Source: Oscarella lobularis
Lineage: Eukaryota; Porifera; Homoscleromorpha; Homosclerophorida; Oscarellidae
Direction of reading: 5' to 3'
DNA: 64,000 nt
Assembly: GCF_947507565.1 (NCBI RefSeq)
Contig: NC_089177.1
Span: 1,796,648-1,860,647, forward strand
Shown here: positions 20,913-31,480 of the stretch, piece by piece
Position numbering within the stretch: the first letter of the stretch is position 1
Layout of the letters: each line of letters opens with the position of its first letter
Position numbers and translations under genes: made by a program
Notes under the pieces: model-generated
The model's input: only the letters and a program-made list of their open reading frames with translations
Told to the model about the DNA's origin: nothing
Databases searched by the model: none

Positions 20913-22425
20913 GTGTGCGTAGACGAGTGCGGCATGCGGGACGGGCAGCAGGTTCTCTTACCTCGGCTGAAGGTCCTTGAGGCTGCCAGCGTGGTCGCGT
21001 CATCGACGTGTGCGGAATGGTCTGGTCCGTCGTCATCTCCGGTACGCGTGGAAGCCTGGCGTGCAGCGCAGGCGGGGCACCCAGATGAAGAGTTAGGGCG
21101 GTTTATTGTGACGGGCTTAGCCAAGGGCTTAAGGATTGGCCACGAGAACTCTCGTGTGCGCGGGGCAGGTCTTCCTCGCGACACGCGATCGCACCCGGAC
21201 GTCGTACAACGATACCTGGACGAGGAGGGGGCGGCGGGAACCCTACAAGGCCCGGTGGAGCACTTCAACGAGGTGCACGTAAGTCCCTTGGCGTCATCCC
21301 AAAGTCGGGCCCACCGGGTCTGTGGCGGCTCATATTGGATCTGTCAGCGCCGCGCGGTCGAAGTGTTAACTACGGCATTTCCCCGGCGGCCTGTTTGGTC
21401 GAGTATGTGCGGCTCGATGAGGCGGTGCGTCGCTGCGTGCGACTGGGAACAGGAGCGTCGTTGGTCAAGCTAGACATTAAGAGCGCCTATCGCATTGTGC
21501 CTGTTCACCCGGCAGATCGCCATCTATTGGGCGTCGCGTGGAAAGGAGAGGTGTTCGTGGACACGGCGTTGCCGTTTGGTCTCCGATCCGCCTATTTTTT
21601 CGGCAGTGGCTGACGCTTTGCTGTGGGTGCTGTTGCAGCGGGGCGTCCAGGAGGTTGTCCACTATTTGGACGACTTTCTTTTTTGGGCTCTCCAAACAGC
21701 GTGGCGGGAGAGCGCAACCGCAGTGTGGCGCTAGAGACATGCGAGAAGCTGGGAGTACCCGTGGCGGTGCAAAAGCTGGAGGGTCCTAGTACCTGCCTAA
21801 CCTTTCTCGGTTTGGAGCTTGACACTGAGGCGCAGGAGATTCGGTTGCCTGAGGAGAGGGTGCGGGGCCTCGTCCGCCTATGGCAGGCGCGCAAGAAATG
21901 CACCAAGAGAGAGCCTCTCCCTTGTCGGGCTGCTACAGCACGCGGCTTCGGCGGTTCCGGCTGGGCGAACGTTCGTTCGTAGGCTGATTGATTTGTCGAT
22001 GGTGCGGCCAGAGATGCACCACGTTCTGCGGCTCAATGCGGCAGCGCGAGCCGACCTGCTATGGTGGGCGGCATTTCTTTAAAAATGGAATGGTCGCGGG
22101 TTCTTCGCATGCGTGGCGGCGACTTCTTCCGTCGTCCTGCAGACCGACGCCTCCGGTTGTTGGGGCTCCGCGGCGATCGTGGGAAGCGCCTGGTTTAACC
22201 AGGAGTGGTCGCCTGGATGGCGAACAGAGAGGATAGCGGCGAAGGAGCTTTTGCCGGTGGTAGTTGCCGCAGCGGTTTGGGGCCGAGGCTGGACAGGCTC
22301 GACGGCGCTGTTGGAATCGGATAATTCGACGGTGGTGGCGGCGGTTAACTCGGGTTCGAGCTAAGATGCGTCACTGATGCCGCTGATGCGCTCCCTGCAG
22401 GTTGTGAAGGCGACGTTTGCCTTCT
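20913..22425 (+). pseudogene. DIRS reverse transcriptase-RNase H, multiply frameshifted
   Basis: Pieces in all three frames together match the intact RT/RNase H at 34.6-36.5 kb: VKLDIKSAYRIVPVHPADR (first catalytic Asp), ALPFGLRSA, VVHYLDDFLFW (YLDD box), LTFLGLELDTEAQEIRLPEE, then RNase H motifs QTDASG, ESDNSTVV and ADGLSRN. Frames change near 21300, 21595, 21700 and 21925, and a TAA follows VNSGSS at about 22362. The domain order is conserved, so this is one decayed copy and not a mixture. Confidence 0.8.
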
Positions 22426-23555
22426 CGCTGCGAGCGCGTCACCTTCCGGGTGTCCTGAACGTTGTGGCGGATGGGTTGTCGAGGAATCGTCCGCTGGCTA
22501 AAATGCGTCGGCTCTCCGCAGATGGCGCCTGGAATGGCGAGGGTCCCGTCAGAGATGTGGACGTTGCTGGAGCCCTGCAAGATCAACTGGCTGTCGCAGG
22601 ACTGGAGAGCGCGGTTTCGGGCTACGCTGCGCTTGGAATCGCCGCCTCCACTCGCCGCGCCTACCGCTCCTGCGAGACCCAGTTTGCCCGCTTCTGTCGG
22701 CAGCTGGGGTTAGCGCCGATGCCCGCCTCGGAACAGTTACTCTCGTTGTTCTGCGCGTCCCTAGCAAACGAAGGCAAAGCGTACAGCACGACTAAATCGT
22801 ACCTCGCGGGCGTACGCCATTGGCAGGTGGTTTGTGGGCTAGGGGATCCGTTCGCCGCAGCACACCCGCAGTTAGACTTGGTGCTGCGGGGTATTAAACG
22901 GCGCCAGGGTGGCCCGCTGCCAGACCGACGTCTCCCAATCACGCCGACGGTGTTGCGCCTCCTTCGCGATTCCTGGGAGCGTGCTGGCGATTTGTGGGAC
23001 GCGCACATGCTATGGGCAGCGAGCTGTTGCGGCTTCTTCGGTTTTCTCAGGTCGGGAGAGTTTACGGTCGATGGCGTATTTGACCCGTTACGCCATTTGG
23101 CGGCAGCGGACGTCTCGGTCGACGATTGGGGGGCGCCGTCATGGGTGCGCATTCACCTAAAGTAATCGAAGACGGATCCATTTCGAAAAGGTGTGGACGT
23201 TTACATTGGCCGCACGGACACCGACTTATGCCCGGTGGGAGCGCTCCTTTCCTACCTGGTTTATCGCGGGTGGACGCCAGGCGGGCTATTCTGCCATCGC
23301 GATGGGCGTCCGCTGTCGAGGGTGACGCTGGTTCGTCGAATTCGTCAGGCTCTGACATCGAATGGGGTCCCGGCGACGTCGTTCTCGGGCCACAGCTTTC
23401 GGATCGGAGCAACTTCAACGGCGGCGGCGTATGGTTTGGAAGACTCGACGATACGAATTCTGGGGAGGGGGAGGAGTGACACATTCCACCGTTACATCCG
23501 GCTACGCCCGGACGAGATCGCCGCCTTCAGTCGGAATCTGGACGGGCAACTCTGA
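22426..23555 (+). pseudogene. DIRS tyrosine recombinase with one premature stop
   Basis: The frame continues directly from the RNase H tail into the recombinase. The SAM-like N-terminal domain (STRRAYRSCETQFARFCRQL; STTKSYLAGVRHWQV) is followed by the catalytic part: Arg in GFFGFLRSGEF, His-x-x-Arg in SGHSFRIGA, and the nucleophile Tyr in FHRYIRLRPDE. All four catalytic residues are present. A single TAA at 23163-23165 lies in RIHLK*SKTDPF, at a Gln-like position (CAA to TAA). Apart from that stop the frame runs to 23555. The enzyme would integrate the circular cDNA of the element without making target duplications. Confidence 0.85.
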
Positions 23556-24044
23556 CTGTGCGTTTTTGCGGTGCGTAACAGCGCGAGGCTTTGTGGCGTA
23601 GGTTTCGTCGCATGTTTTGGTGTTTGCGGTTTGGCAACGGAATGTGGGGTGTGGTCGGGTCCCGGAGGTAGGTCGTCGAACGCGTTGGATAGTAGGTGTG
23701 GTCTGGGGGCCTCGATCGCGGTTCGTAACCCGCTCCTGTCGGCTGGTTGGGGTGTTAGTTCGGCAAGGCCTTACTTACAGGCGACCACGCCTATTAGTAC
23801 GTTGGGGGGCGCGGCTGGACACCTCCGGGCACTGGCCAAAAAACCCTTGCTGGGCAAGGGTTCTATATTTGGGTGGGATAGGTGGATATCAAATGAGTGA
23901 TTTCCATAGCCTTTGTGACGTTCCCTATAGATTTGATATCAATCGTGAACGAATACGAAGAACACGTCGAATTGAATCGTTTCGCGGCAATAGGAGACGA
24001 AAGCGGTAAAGGTTTTTTTTGATGTGTTGTCAAAACTTGCGAGC
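23556..24044. other. 3' flank of DIRS copy, no gene seen
   Basis: Probably the terminal repeat region of the DIRS copy. A hairpin CCCTTGCTGGGCAAGGG lies at about 23846-23862. I could not match it to the A/B repeats of the 33-38 kb element. Confidence 0.35.
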
Positions 24045-24990
24045 CGTTGTGGGAGAGACGCTAAAGAAGCCGCCCAAGAACCCAAGAAAGCACAGGGACT
24101 AATAGCCACTGCAGAAGTGAGAACTATGCCTCCTTGGGAGATTCTCAGGCGAGCTTGACGCTCTTGAAGATGGTCGAGCTAACATCCAATGATTGACTCG
24201 AAGCATCCAAGAACGTTAGCGTCGTGTTGACGAGCTGCATCTGCCAAATGAAGGGGAGACGGCTCGCAACAGGTGATTAATTTTTGGCAGACAACAACAG
24301 CGAAGTAATAATAGCGCCAATTGAAGGTTGTGAACACCGCGAAGTTTAGCCAAAAAATAGCTTCTTTCGTGATGACACGAAGGCATTCACTGACAATGAA
24401 ACCGTCTCTTCCAATCGGGCTACCAAGTAAACATGTGCCAGCAGCCGAAAAAGAACGTCGAGGGGCCATATTGACGGCGAAGACTTGAATAAGCTTCGCA
24501 TTTATCCCTACGGATAACAAGGCCAATATTGCTTAGCTGCTTCTCGAACGACTGAAAGGCTGAGACGACCGACGAACAAGGACCAAGAAGGACAGCGTCA
24601 TCAAGGTAACTTGTTATAAACCCGGTGTCGAGACGAGACTGGGTATCCGACAGACACGGGTGTAACGCCAAAGAAAATAACATCGGGCCCAAAGGGTCCC
24701 CTTGTTGAACGCCCTCTTCCGAATGTATAATTCGACTGCCATGATCCCCTAACCCAAACCAAATGCTGCGGGGGTTAGCAGAGCAGGAAGAAACAAACGG
24801 AAAAAGCGATGGAAAGTGTTCAGCCACGAGGGTTGCAAAGCTGCTGCGTGACACCAAATTAAACGCGTTCTTAGCGTCTTTTTCTACAGAATTCAATAAG
24901 AATTTTGCGAAAGAGCAACTTTGACGAAATGTTCGGCAAAACCGGGTGTAGCGACTCCGAATTGGAAGTAGGCTGAAACCAGAAATCATT
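24045..24990 (-). pseudogene. Non-LTR retrotransposon RT and C-terminal fragment (R2-like)
   Basis: The minus frame at 24989-24420 has KDAKNAFNLVSRSSF (first RT Asp), EEGVQQGDPLGPMLFSLAL and TSYLDDAVLLGP (catalytic pair). After frame changes come GTCLLGSPIGRDGF, LAKLRGVHNLQLALLLLRCC and ARLRISQGGIVLTSAVAIS / FLGSWA, the thumb and post-RT motifs of the R2-like non-LTR group. At least two frameshifts lie between 24420 and 24200. The 5' part is missing. It complements the 5' fragment at 18-19.6 kb, which is on the opposite strand. Confidence 0.8.
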
Positions 24991-25648
24991 TGCGACTACC
25001 TAAGAAAGCAACAAGAGAATCGATCCTAGCTCATTCTTGTGCAAAACCAAACCGCAAAAGGTAAAAATTAAAAATTAATTGTAATATTCGTTGCTTATTG
25101 CTGTGGCAGCTTGTAAATTTATTGGAGGCTGTTCAATAAAGCTGACATCACACAAGGTGATGATCTAATTAAAAATGTGTATTAATTTTTACTCTTTTTC
25201 TCTCAAAAGGAGGATATAATCTCGATCTATCCGTTCTGGCATTATATGTAGCTACCACATGCTCTATGAACCGCGTGGGACTCCTGACGAATTGGACTGC
25301 ATTGGCGCTCATACTCGAGTTGGAAAACGCAGCAAGGGGATCCTTGGCGAACGGGAACGATTTCTCTATGATCTCTCCGCCATTTCCGGGTTTCAAAATC
25401 GGGTTTCGTGCTTTCTCTTTAATTAAGAAAAATTTCATTGAGTTGCTGAGCGACTTATCGAAGGCTTCACCAATTTTCTTTTTTGAATTGAGAGTTTTGG
25501 GCTCTTCATCATTCGACTTTAGTGAGCTCTGTTTTATGCTTAGTCGTTGCCCTAAGGAACCGTATGAATTCTGGGAGTTCGAGTGAAATGGCTTAAACGT
25601 TTGCTTTGGACATTCTATCCAAAGCCTGAGTTACACGTTTCATTTTTC
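24991..25648. other. No recognised gene
   Basis: AT-rich DNA, then open frames at 25169-25586 on both strands with no known motif. I see nothing I can support. Confidence 0.35.
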
Positions 25649-25850
25649 ACCAACAGTACTCCGTACGTGAAGGAGTAGTTGCATCTCCGCCTAGTAGCCC
25701 GCTTTGCTTCTCAGAAGCCCACAGTTGTTCGATTGGGTTGCACTCGCAGTGGAATTTGGGAAGAAACTTGCAGAAGTGTCCAGCGTATACTGTTGCCTGC
25801 AGTCTAAACCGTGTAGCGTACGCGTTGCTGAAGGCAGGCTTTGAGTCCAA
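25649..25850 (-). pseudogene. Fragment of DDE transposase (FLPKFHCELNPIE family)
   Basis: The minus frame contains FCKFLPKFHCECNPIEQLWA, the region around the third catalytic acid (Glu of NPIE) of a DDE transposase family. The same family appears at 30895-31480 (plus) and 50985-51745 (minus). Only about 60 codons remain. Confidence 0.75.
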
Positions 25851-26274
25851 TGTTCTCTCCCCTAGAATTTGTCACGATCAATGTTTATGCATGAGGGGGA
25901 GTGAGTTCGGATGAGGTAGCGCCCTTCGCGCTGAGAACTCGTCCGAACTCAAGACTAAGCATGATTTCGAACAACAATTTCTGCACGGGGCACGCCGCGG
26001 TTGAGCAATGATCACGCGCTATTCAAATGGATTCCAGCAGTCACTTATATGCAAAGGCTTCCCAGACTCTTCGAGACGTTGTCACAAGACAGCTTTCCGA
26101 CCATAGCAGCTTGAGGCGATTGCGGCTGTATTCGACGGCCGAGATGTGGTGCGGTTGGGGACGAGCGGCGGAAAGTCAACTCCCGCCCTTGCTATATGAA
26201 GAGTCTTCGTGCTCCGTTATAATCTCCCCTCTTAGCGCTTTGAAGGCATACGCAGTATAAGGCGCAGAAATTTT
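25851..26274. other. No recognised gene; short hairpin
   Basis: GAGTTCGGA at 25912 pairs with TCCGAACTC near 25945. An open frame at 26027-26260 has no recognised motif. Confidence 0.35.
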
Positions 26275-26467
26275 ATTAATTATTCGACCAATCCCGCACT
26301 ACACGTCGCTGAGAGGTGGCATCTCTATTATTTAATTGATCGCATGACCGACCGCTGCCTCAAACGGGGGAGCACATGATCTATCCCGCGGGTCTCAAGT
26401 ACAAGGCCCTTTTCCCCTCTCGGAGTATCTGGGAGATCAGGGGAAAGGGCCTGGCCACGCGAGGCTA
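26275..26467. repeat. One arm of the foldback/MULE-like family
   Basis: AAGGCCCTTTTCCCCTCTCG..GGGGAAAGGGCCTGG then CACGCGAGGCTA at 26467 matches the right arm of the element at 15735-16390, at lower identity. A partner arm is not obvious to the left, so it is probably a truncated copy. It abuts the Helitron fragment that follows. Confidence 0.6.
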
Positions 26468-26832
26468 CTTCGCTCGCATCTTCGGCAGTGTCAGGGGTAA
26501 AGTACACTCGCTTCCGTTTTCGAGACGGTCATGAAGACTTCGTTGAACAGCAGCGGGGTGGTGATCGTGGATTGCAAATGACGATTGTGTTGCTCTCCAG
26601 ACGGCTTCGTTAGTGCTGATATAGCGGGCGGCATGAAAGCATAATATTTCGTTATTTGAGTCCTCTATCTCAACTCCAAAAACAGCCATGTCGTCTTGCC
26701 CTTTGTTGATGTATTTCACGGATCCGGAGTATTCGACTTTGACGTGAGCATTGAAGGTGCGAGTCAAGATTGGGTCATAGGGGACTACCCATCTCTTTTC
26801 GATAGTTTTTCCAGACGCTAGAAGGGTTTGTT
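26468..26832 (-). pseudogene. Helitron Rep/helicase fragment (mid region)
   Basis: The minus strand reads IEKRWVVPYDPILTRTFNAH, VEYSGSVKYINKGQDD and AARYISTNEAVWRATQ, the well-known Helitron region downstream of the HUH motif (N-WVVPY-P-L...KY-NKG-D...ARY-S--EA-WR). Only about 115 codons are present, so it is a fragment. Confidence 0.8.
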
Positions 26833-26839
26833 TTCCTTC

Positions 26840-27290
26840 CTCTTCATGAGATCGCTTTCAATAAAGAGGATAACTGGCTCGAGGTCGACTTCCTTGGGTA
26901 TCTCAAAGATTGGGAGGAGTGGATCCAGTCTCAGCCTAACCTGTCAAAAGCGGATCAACGTCGACTCGGCCTTAGACAAGAAACTCTTGATGGTTGGAAG
27001 ATCACAGGTGCGTATAAGAGCGGATAGGATAAACCTCCATTAATGTTAAGCGTGTTTAGTGACGTCGTTCGTGCAACTAACTCGTCACATACTTGATCTG
27101 CCAGGAGGTGACGGAGCTTTTGTGCTAAGTGAGCACCTTTGCCAGGATCCATTACAGGGATACTTTGGGAGACAGAGGGCAAGAGGTGGTAGAAGCGAGC
27201 GGAGTGTTTAAAGAACAGTAAGTCATTGCGGTTGCAAAAATCTACCATTCAAGACCCTATTCGAGGCAACTGTCGTGGGAGAAGGCTATT
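26840..27290 (+). pseudogene. C-terminal fragment of a P-element/THAP9-like transposase family
   Basis: One plus frame reads FNKEDNWLEVDFLGYLKDWE and SKADQRRLGLRQETLDGWK, ending at a GTGCGT donor at about 27008. Further on LSEHLCQDPLQGYFGRQRARG appears. The paired motifs (FL-YL-EWE .. LS-ETL-G, and L--QDPLE-YFG-QR-RGG) match the family seen in reverse at 28965-29436. From memory QD--E--FG-QR-GG is a feature of P-like/THAP9 transposase C termini. Stops follow, so it is a remnant. Confidence 0.6.
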
Positions 27291-27444
27291 TGACACTGAC
27301 GTAATAGATTATGCTCCCCTACCGAAACGCAGAAAAGGCTTACCTTCAGATTCAATGCTTTGATATAATTCGTTGAATGGAAGAGGTCTACAACGCTACT
27401 TAATGCTACAAATAGAGATCTACATCACTCATTCGTGCTATAGT

Positions 27445-27936
27445 CTACTGCTTCTCCTCTCTGACGTGCTGCGCCAATCGCTTCCGAAGAGAACGTTTCT
27501 TTTGGACAGAAGCTTCTCTGGTTCTTTTGTACTGCTCAAGCCACGCAGAGGTTATTGCGAATCCACGCATTGTAACCCATAAGGATACTACTTCTTTTAG
27601 GAGATCCTGATTTTCCGACTCGTCCTCGATCGATGAAGAGAGAACTTCCCAGTTCTTCTGAACTTCGCAACTGCTAACTACAAGGGGAACGACATTGGTG
27701 AAAGTTGTCTCCTTCAGTTTTCCAGGAAGCAATCCTCTTGTCGCATTTTCCATTGCGCGGAAAAACACGTAGGATCGATCACTAATCTTGAACAGCCCTC
27801 CGCGATCAACGATAGCAATCCATCGAGACGTATACTGGTTAGAAATGTGATCCTTGCTCATCGCCTCCTTCAGCAACTTCGTCACTGTCTGCGACATCTG
27901 AGCCGGATTCGCAGAAATGCTCTTCAAGCACTGCAT
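27445..27936 (-). pseudogene. C-terminal module of an unidentified transposon ORF
   Basis: 163 codons on the minus strand: GGLFKISDRSYVFFRAMENA, a variable middle, then LLKEVVSLWVTMRGFAITSA, WLEQYK and a Lys/Arg-rich tail (QKKRSLRKRL). I recall this block as the end of multicopy proteins in sponges and cnidarians, but cannot name the element. A related LLKEVVTLWVTMRGF segment is fused to the hAT ORF at 28785-28900. Confidence 0.5.
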
Positions 27937-29065
27937 TGCACAATCTGCAATAAAACACTTTCATGCAAACATCAAGGAGAGGCTGACGTTTCGAGACATG
28001 CACAAGGAACTAGGCACTTGGAGCTGTCTAAGAAGTTGGATAAGATAAGTTTTTCTTCAAGTGATGGACCGTTGGCCCAAAAGGTATGTTCTTTCAGACT
28101 TTGTTACGTAAATTAATAACAGTTTTGGTAGATTATTACAGCTGAAGTTAAAATCAGCACTCTCCTTGCCCAGCACAACGTTCCTATTGCGGTTGCTTGA
28201 TCATCTGAGTCCAATGATACGTTCTGTTTTCGACGGCGACGTTGCCAAAGGCTTTTCCTGCGCACGGACAAAAACTACTGCTATTCTTAATGGAGCAGTA
28301 GCACCGGCTTTCAAAAGAGAACTTATCGAGTCAATGCAGCGTCAGCCTTTCACTTTGGCAACTGATGGATCAAATGACACCGGCCTTCTTAAAATGAATC
28401 CGATCACCGTCAAAATATTTGATTCAAATCGTCACCGAATCGATACGGGAACGACCGATGGCGTTAATGCTGCAACTTCTGCTGAAATTTTTTCAAAAAT
28501 TTTAGATGTTTTGAGAACGTGTAATGTTTCGTGGAACAACTGCGTCGGATTTAGTGTGGACAATACCAGCGTGAACTTAGGTAAACACAACTCGATAAAA
28601 TCGAGAGTACTACAAGTCAATCCCTCGGTCTATTTTCTGGGTTTCCCCTGCCACATTTCGCACAACATTGGAAATACCGCTTCTTCCGCCTTTGCATTAG
28701 AAAGCGGATTTGATATTGAAGAAATGGCAATAGACCTCTATTACTGGTTTGACAAAAGCTATCTACACTCTGAAAAGAATATTTTGCTCAAGGAAGTAGT
28801 TACCCTTTGGGTAACGATGAGAGGATTTTCTTTGGCTTTCTCATGGTTGGAGAAATACAAATGCATTGCTACTAAAAAGATGAAAGGTTTAATTAAAAAG
28901 ATATTGTCTCGGGCCATTGACGTTTCCGAAGAAGCACGCACTCAATTGCCGCAGAGGCGTTTACTTAGAATTCTTTTGATGGAGTCGTCAATAACCTGTT
29001 CCGTAAAGAGTAATCCCTTCCTACTGCCATTACTGGAACTTGGGCGATTGACCCCTGTATTTTGA
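27905..29065 (+). pseudogene. hAT-family transposase with BED-like finger, chimeric end
   Basis: A BED-type finger (LHCTICNKTLSCKHQGEADV then SRHAQGTRH) at about 27925-28020 is followed by a donor at 28084 and acceptor at 28130. The transposase part has VKISTLLAQHNVPIAVA, CARTKTTAILNG, FTLATDGSNDTG (first acid), CVGFSVDNTSVNLG and FPCHISHNIGNTA, typical of hAT. One extra T near 28188 shifts the frame. After YYWFDKSYLHSEK (28780) the hAT similarity stops and the module LLKEVVTLWVTMRGFSLAFS takes over, which belongs to another ORF family. The dimerisation domain and final Glu are therefore lost. It is inactive unless domesticated. Confidence 0.75.
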
Positions 29066-29436
29066 GAGATGAGGCGTTTTGCAGGCACTTATTCACTGAG
29101 TGGTTGTCGTTTCTCCCGTTTTTAGATTTTTGTTGTCCCAAGTAACGCTCTAGGGGGTCTTGACTTAGGTGCTCGCACGTACAGGACGTCATTTCCCGAC
29201 AGACCCCAATAAATATCGTGTTATTTCCACGAATGATGTTACTGAATAAGTCAATTTTCGGCGTCAGCGGCATCCCAATCAATTTTAACTGTCATTCGCC
29301 AGCCCAAAATCGTCTCCTGACTCAGTTTCAGCCGATTCATATCGCTTCTAGAGATACCAACCTGTGATTCGACCCAGTCGTCCCATTCCTTTAGACGTTT
29401 TTTGTCGTCGCTCGTCCGACCCGTCAGTAAAATCAA
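28965..29436 (-). pseudogene. P-element/THAP9-like transposase C-terminal fragment, reverse copy
   Basis: Minus frames read KRLKEWDDWVESQVGI and LKLSQETILGW (29430-29290), then after a frame change LSQDPLERYLGQQKSKNGRN DNHS (about 29170-29110), matching the plus-strand copy at 26840-27290. Its left end overlaps the tail of the hAT ORF on the other strand. No full domain remains. Confidence 0.6.
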
Positions 29437-29499
29437 GCCTCTTTACCCGCACGTCCTTTCGGCGTCGTTCTTTGGATTCTGATCCCACGTGCGTCGTGA

Positions 29500-30027
29500 T
29501 GTCGAGCGTCGACTTCGTATGTGTTGTCGAGGGATGTAGGTTCAATGCGAACGCCGGCAGATTGTACGATCACTTTCGCCGCGCCAAGCCGCAAGAATGG
29601 GTTCTCCAACAGACTGAGTCAGTGCAAAAAATGCCTCCATTGATTTCGCCAACTCGTCAGCCATTCTCCGAAGTGTTTCCTAGATAATGGATCATCTCTT
29701 TTTTCGCAACACATTCAACCTATGCGTTCGACAAATACTTCTTTGCCGTCAACAGATTCGTCGCCTCCTTCAGACACAAAAGGGCTTGCATCATCTCTTT
29801 TCGAATCGCATCATTTTCCCCCGCCGATGACGTCTCAGGGTCCAACAAATCTCGGGCTTGGCGTTTTATCGACTCTTTTTCTCTGTCGGATCTGCTCTCT
29901 TCTGCCCGTCTCTTCCATTCGTGAAGTTCTCCGCAAATTGGAAGCTCTCTTTCGTGATTGCGCGGCATTGCTTCTCAGTAAGATTTGTGATGATGAGACA
30001 AACGTCTGTGTGACGAACAAATAGTTA
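29500..30027. other. Two unassigned short ORFs on opposite strands
   Basis: Plus, 29500-29684: an ATG frame with CVVEGCRFNANAGRLYDHF, a possible zinc-binding start. Minus, 29968-29720: an ATG frame of 82 codons predicted helical and charged (LHEWKRRAEESRSDREKES). Neither is recognised. The minus ORF has a more protein-like composition. Both may be parts of transposons. Confidence 0.3.
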
Positions 30028-30127
30028 ATATCTATATGTTTGGTGTGGTTGTGTTCTATCTACTTCCTGTTTGGTAGTTACTTAAGGCTGTAAATGTACC
30101 CTAGCACAATAGATTACTCTGCACGTA

Positions 30128-30145
30128 ACATGGTGACAGGAGTCT
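30128..30145 (+). other. Candidate LTR end and primer-binding site of a Gypsy element
   Basis: ACGTAACA, a plausible LTR 3' end, is followed by TGGTGACAGGAGTCTGAT, a spacing and sequence type (TGGTG-CAG-AGT) seen just inside 5' LTRs of animal Gypsy elements. The gag ATG follows at 30150. The start of the LTR is not clear. Confidence 0.5.
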
Positions 30146-30149
30146 GATT

Positions 30150-30815
30150 ATGGCTACCCCTCCAACTCACCCCGTCCGCTTTCCTGAGCAGCTCGATCTC
30201 AGCGATCCGACATACAACGGCGAGAAGTTGAAGAAATTCAAGAGCGCATGGGAGTCTTACTATCGATGGCAAAGGTCTACCAAGATGACCGCGCCGACCA
30301 GGTGGCGACGTTCCTCAACATAATTGGGGACGCCGGCCTGGACCTCTACGAATCCTTCGTGTTCGTGCGCCCGACCCTGACGACGCGGATCAGGAATCGC
30401 ACATCGCGATCGAAGCCGTCCTCGCGAAATTCAAGGATTATTGCAAGCCGAAGGTCGATCCCACCTTCGAGCGACGCAACTTCTTCTCTCGCACACAGTC
30501 GAGCGGTGAATCGAAAAACGACTTCATCATTGCAATCACGCAGCTGGCACGTCTGTTTGAATTCGGCGACACCAAAGATGAGCAGAAAAAGGACCGCCTC
30601 ATAAACGGGATACGCAGTTAATCGCTGCGACAGAAATTTTTCGACAAGAGTACGTTGACTCTCACGGAGTCCTGCCGCATGTTACGCTCATCCGAAATCA
30701 GTGGTTATCGCGCCGACGCCGTCACCGAAGAGGTCGATGGCAGCGCAGCGGCTGACCTTGTTAACAAGCTACAACGTCAAAAATCATCTAAGGCGACTGG
30801 CAACGCTCCCCAAGG
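30150..30815 (+). pseudogene. Gypsy-type gag, frameshifted
   Basis: Begins ATG at 30150 (VRFPEQLDLSDPTYNGEK), then in a second frame YQDDRADQVATFLNIIGDAG, then in a third FEFGDTKDEQKKDRLINGIR and LRQKFFDKSTLTLTES, the usual gag landmarks (TFERRNFFSR..QSSGES.., GIR..LR..L). Two frameshifts and a TAA after GIRS (about 30619) break it. Protease, RT and integrase do not follow; an unrelated transposase starts at 30895. Confidence 0.75.
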
Positions 30816-30894
30816 AAAACCGTCAATACCGGGCCGATCGCTATTAAAGACGTTAATAAATGTACTTTTAAATTAATAATGCGTTTATTTTAGT

Positions 30895-31480
30895 TCGAAC
30901 CATGTTGCTTTTGCAAACGATGCCTTAGTAGCTCGTCGAATGAACAGGAAACAAGCAGCTCATCATGCACAACACCTTCTTCAGGGGACAACCGTTTTAA
31001 TGGTCAAAGAATCAGGGGAACGAAAAGGCCTAACGTAAGTGAGATTTTCAAAGACAAATATCTGCAATAATTATGTGCACACTAGGTTCTTATTGAGCGA
31101 GGAGTTGACGTCAAAGGAATGATGAGACTGGAAATGATTTTTTGGAAATGGAAAATGCCTGATTCAAACTTTCATCGAATGAAAAGGACATCTACTTTTC
31201 TTCCAAAATTTCACTGCGAGCTGAAGTAACAATTTCTAACATAAAAAACCACTCTCACACGAATTTGACGTCTTAGTCCTATTGAAAGAGCATGGGGACA
31301 AGCCAAACGCCACACAAGAGCTAAGTGAAATTATAATATAGTCACTTAGAGAAAAACTGTCCCAGAAGACTTGATCTTGTTTCTCTAAATTTAATAAGAA
31401 AATTTTTCCGGAAAGCACGTAAATATGAACATGCATATAGAAGTGGCGTTGAAGGTCATAAAACAAAATGATCAGTCTAC
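30895..31480 (+). pseudogene. DDE transposase C-terminal remnant (FLPKFHCELNPIE family)
   Basis: Exon 30895-31032 (DALVARRMNRKQAAHHAQHL, ending at GTAAGT) is followed after a ~50-bp intron by VLIERGVDVKGMMRLEM and FLPKFHCELK, then SPIERAWGQAKRHTRAK. These match the C-terminal half of the transposase at 50985-51745. The Glu of SPIE is the third catalytic acid. Stops occur within NPIE-flanking sequence (TAA before SPIE region, TAG after NYNIVT). Confidence 0.75.

Noticed and set aside
20000-23600. Bacterial or phage origin for the GC-rich recombinase block
   Set aside because: GC content and a tyrosine recombinase alone could suggest this, but the DIRS RT/RNase H and zinc-finger gag next to it, in several copies, identify a eukaryotic retrotransposon.
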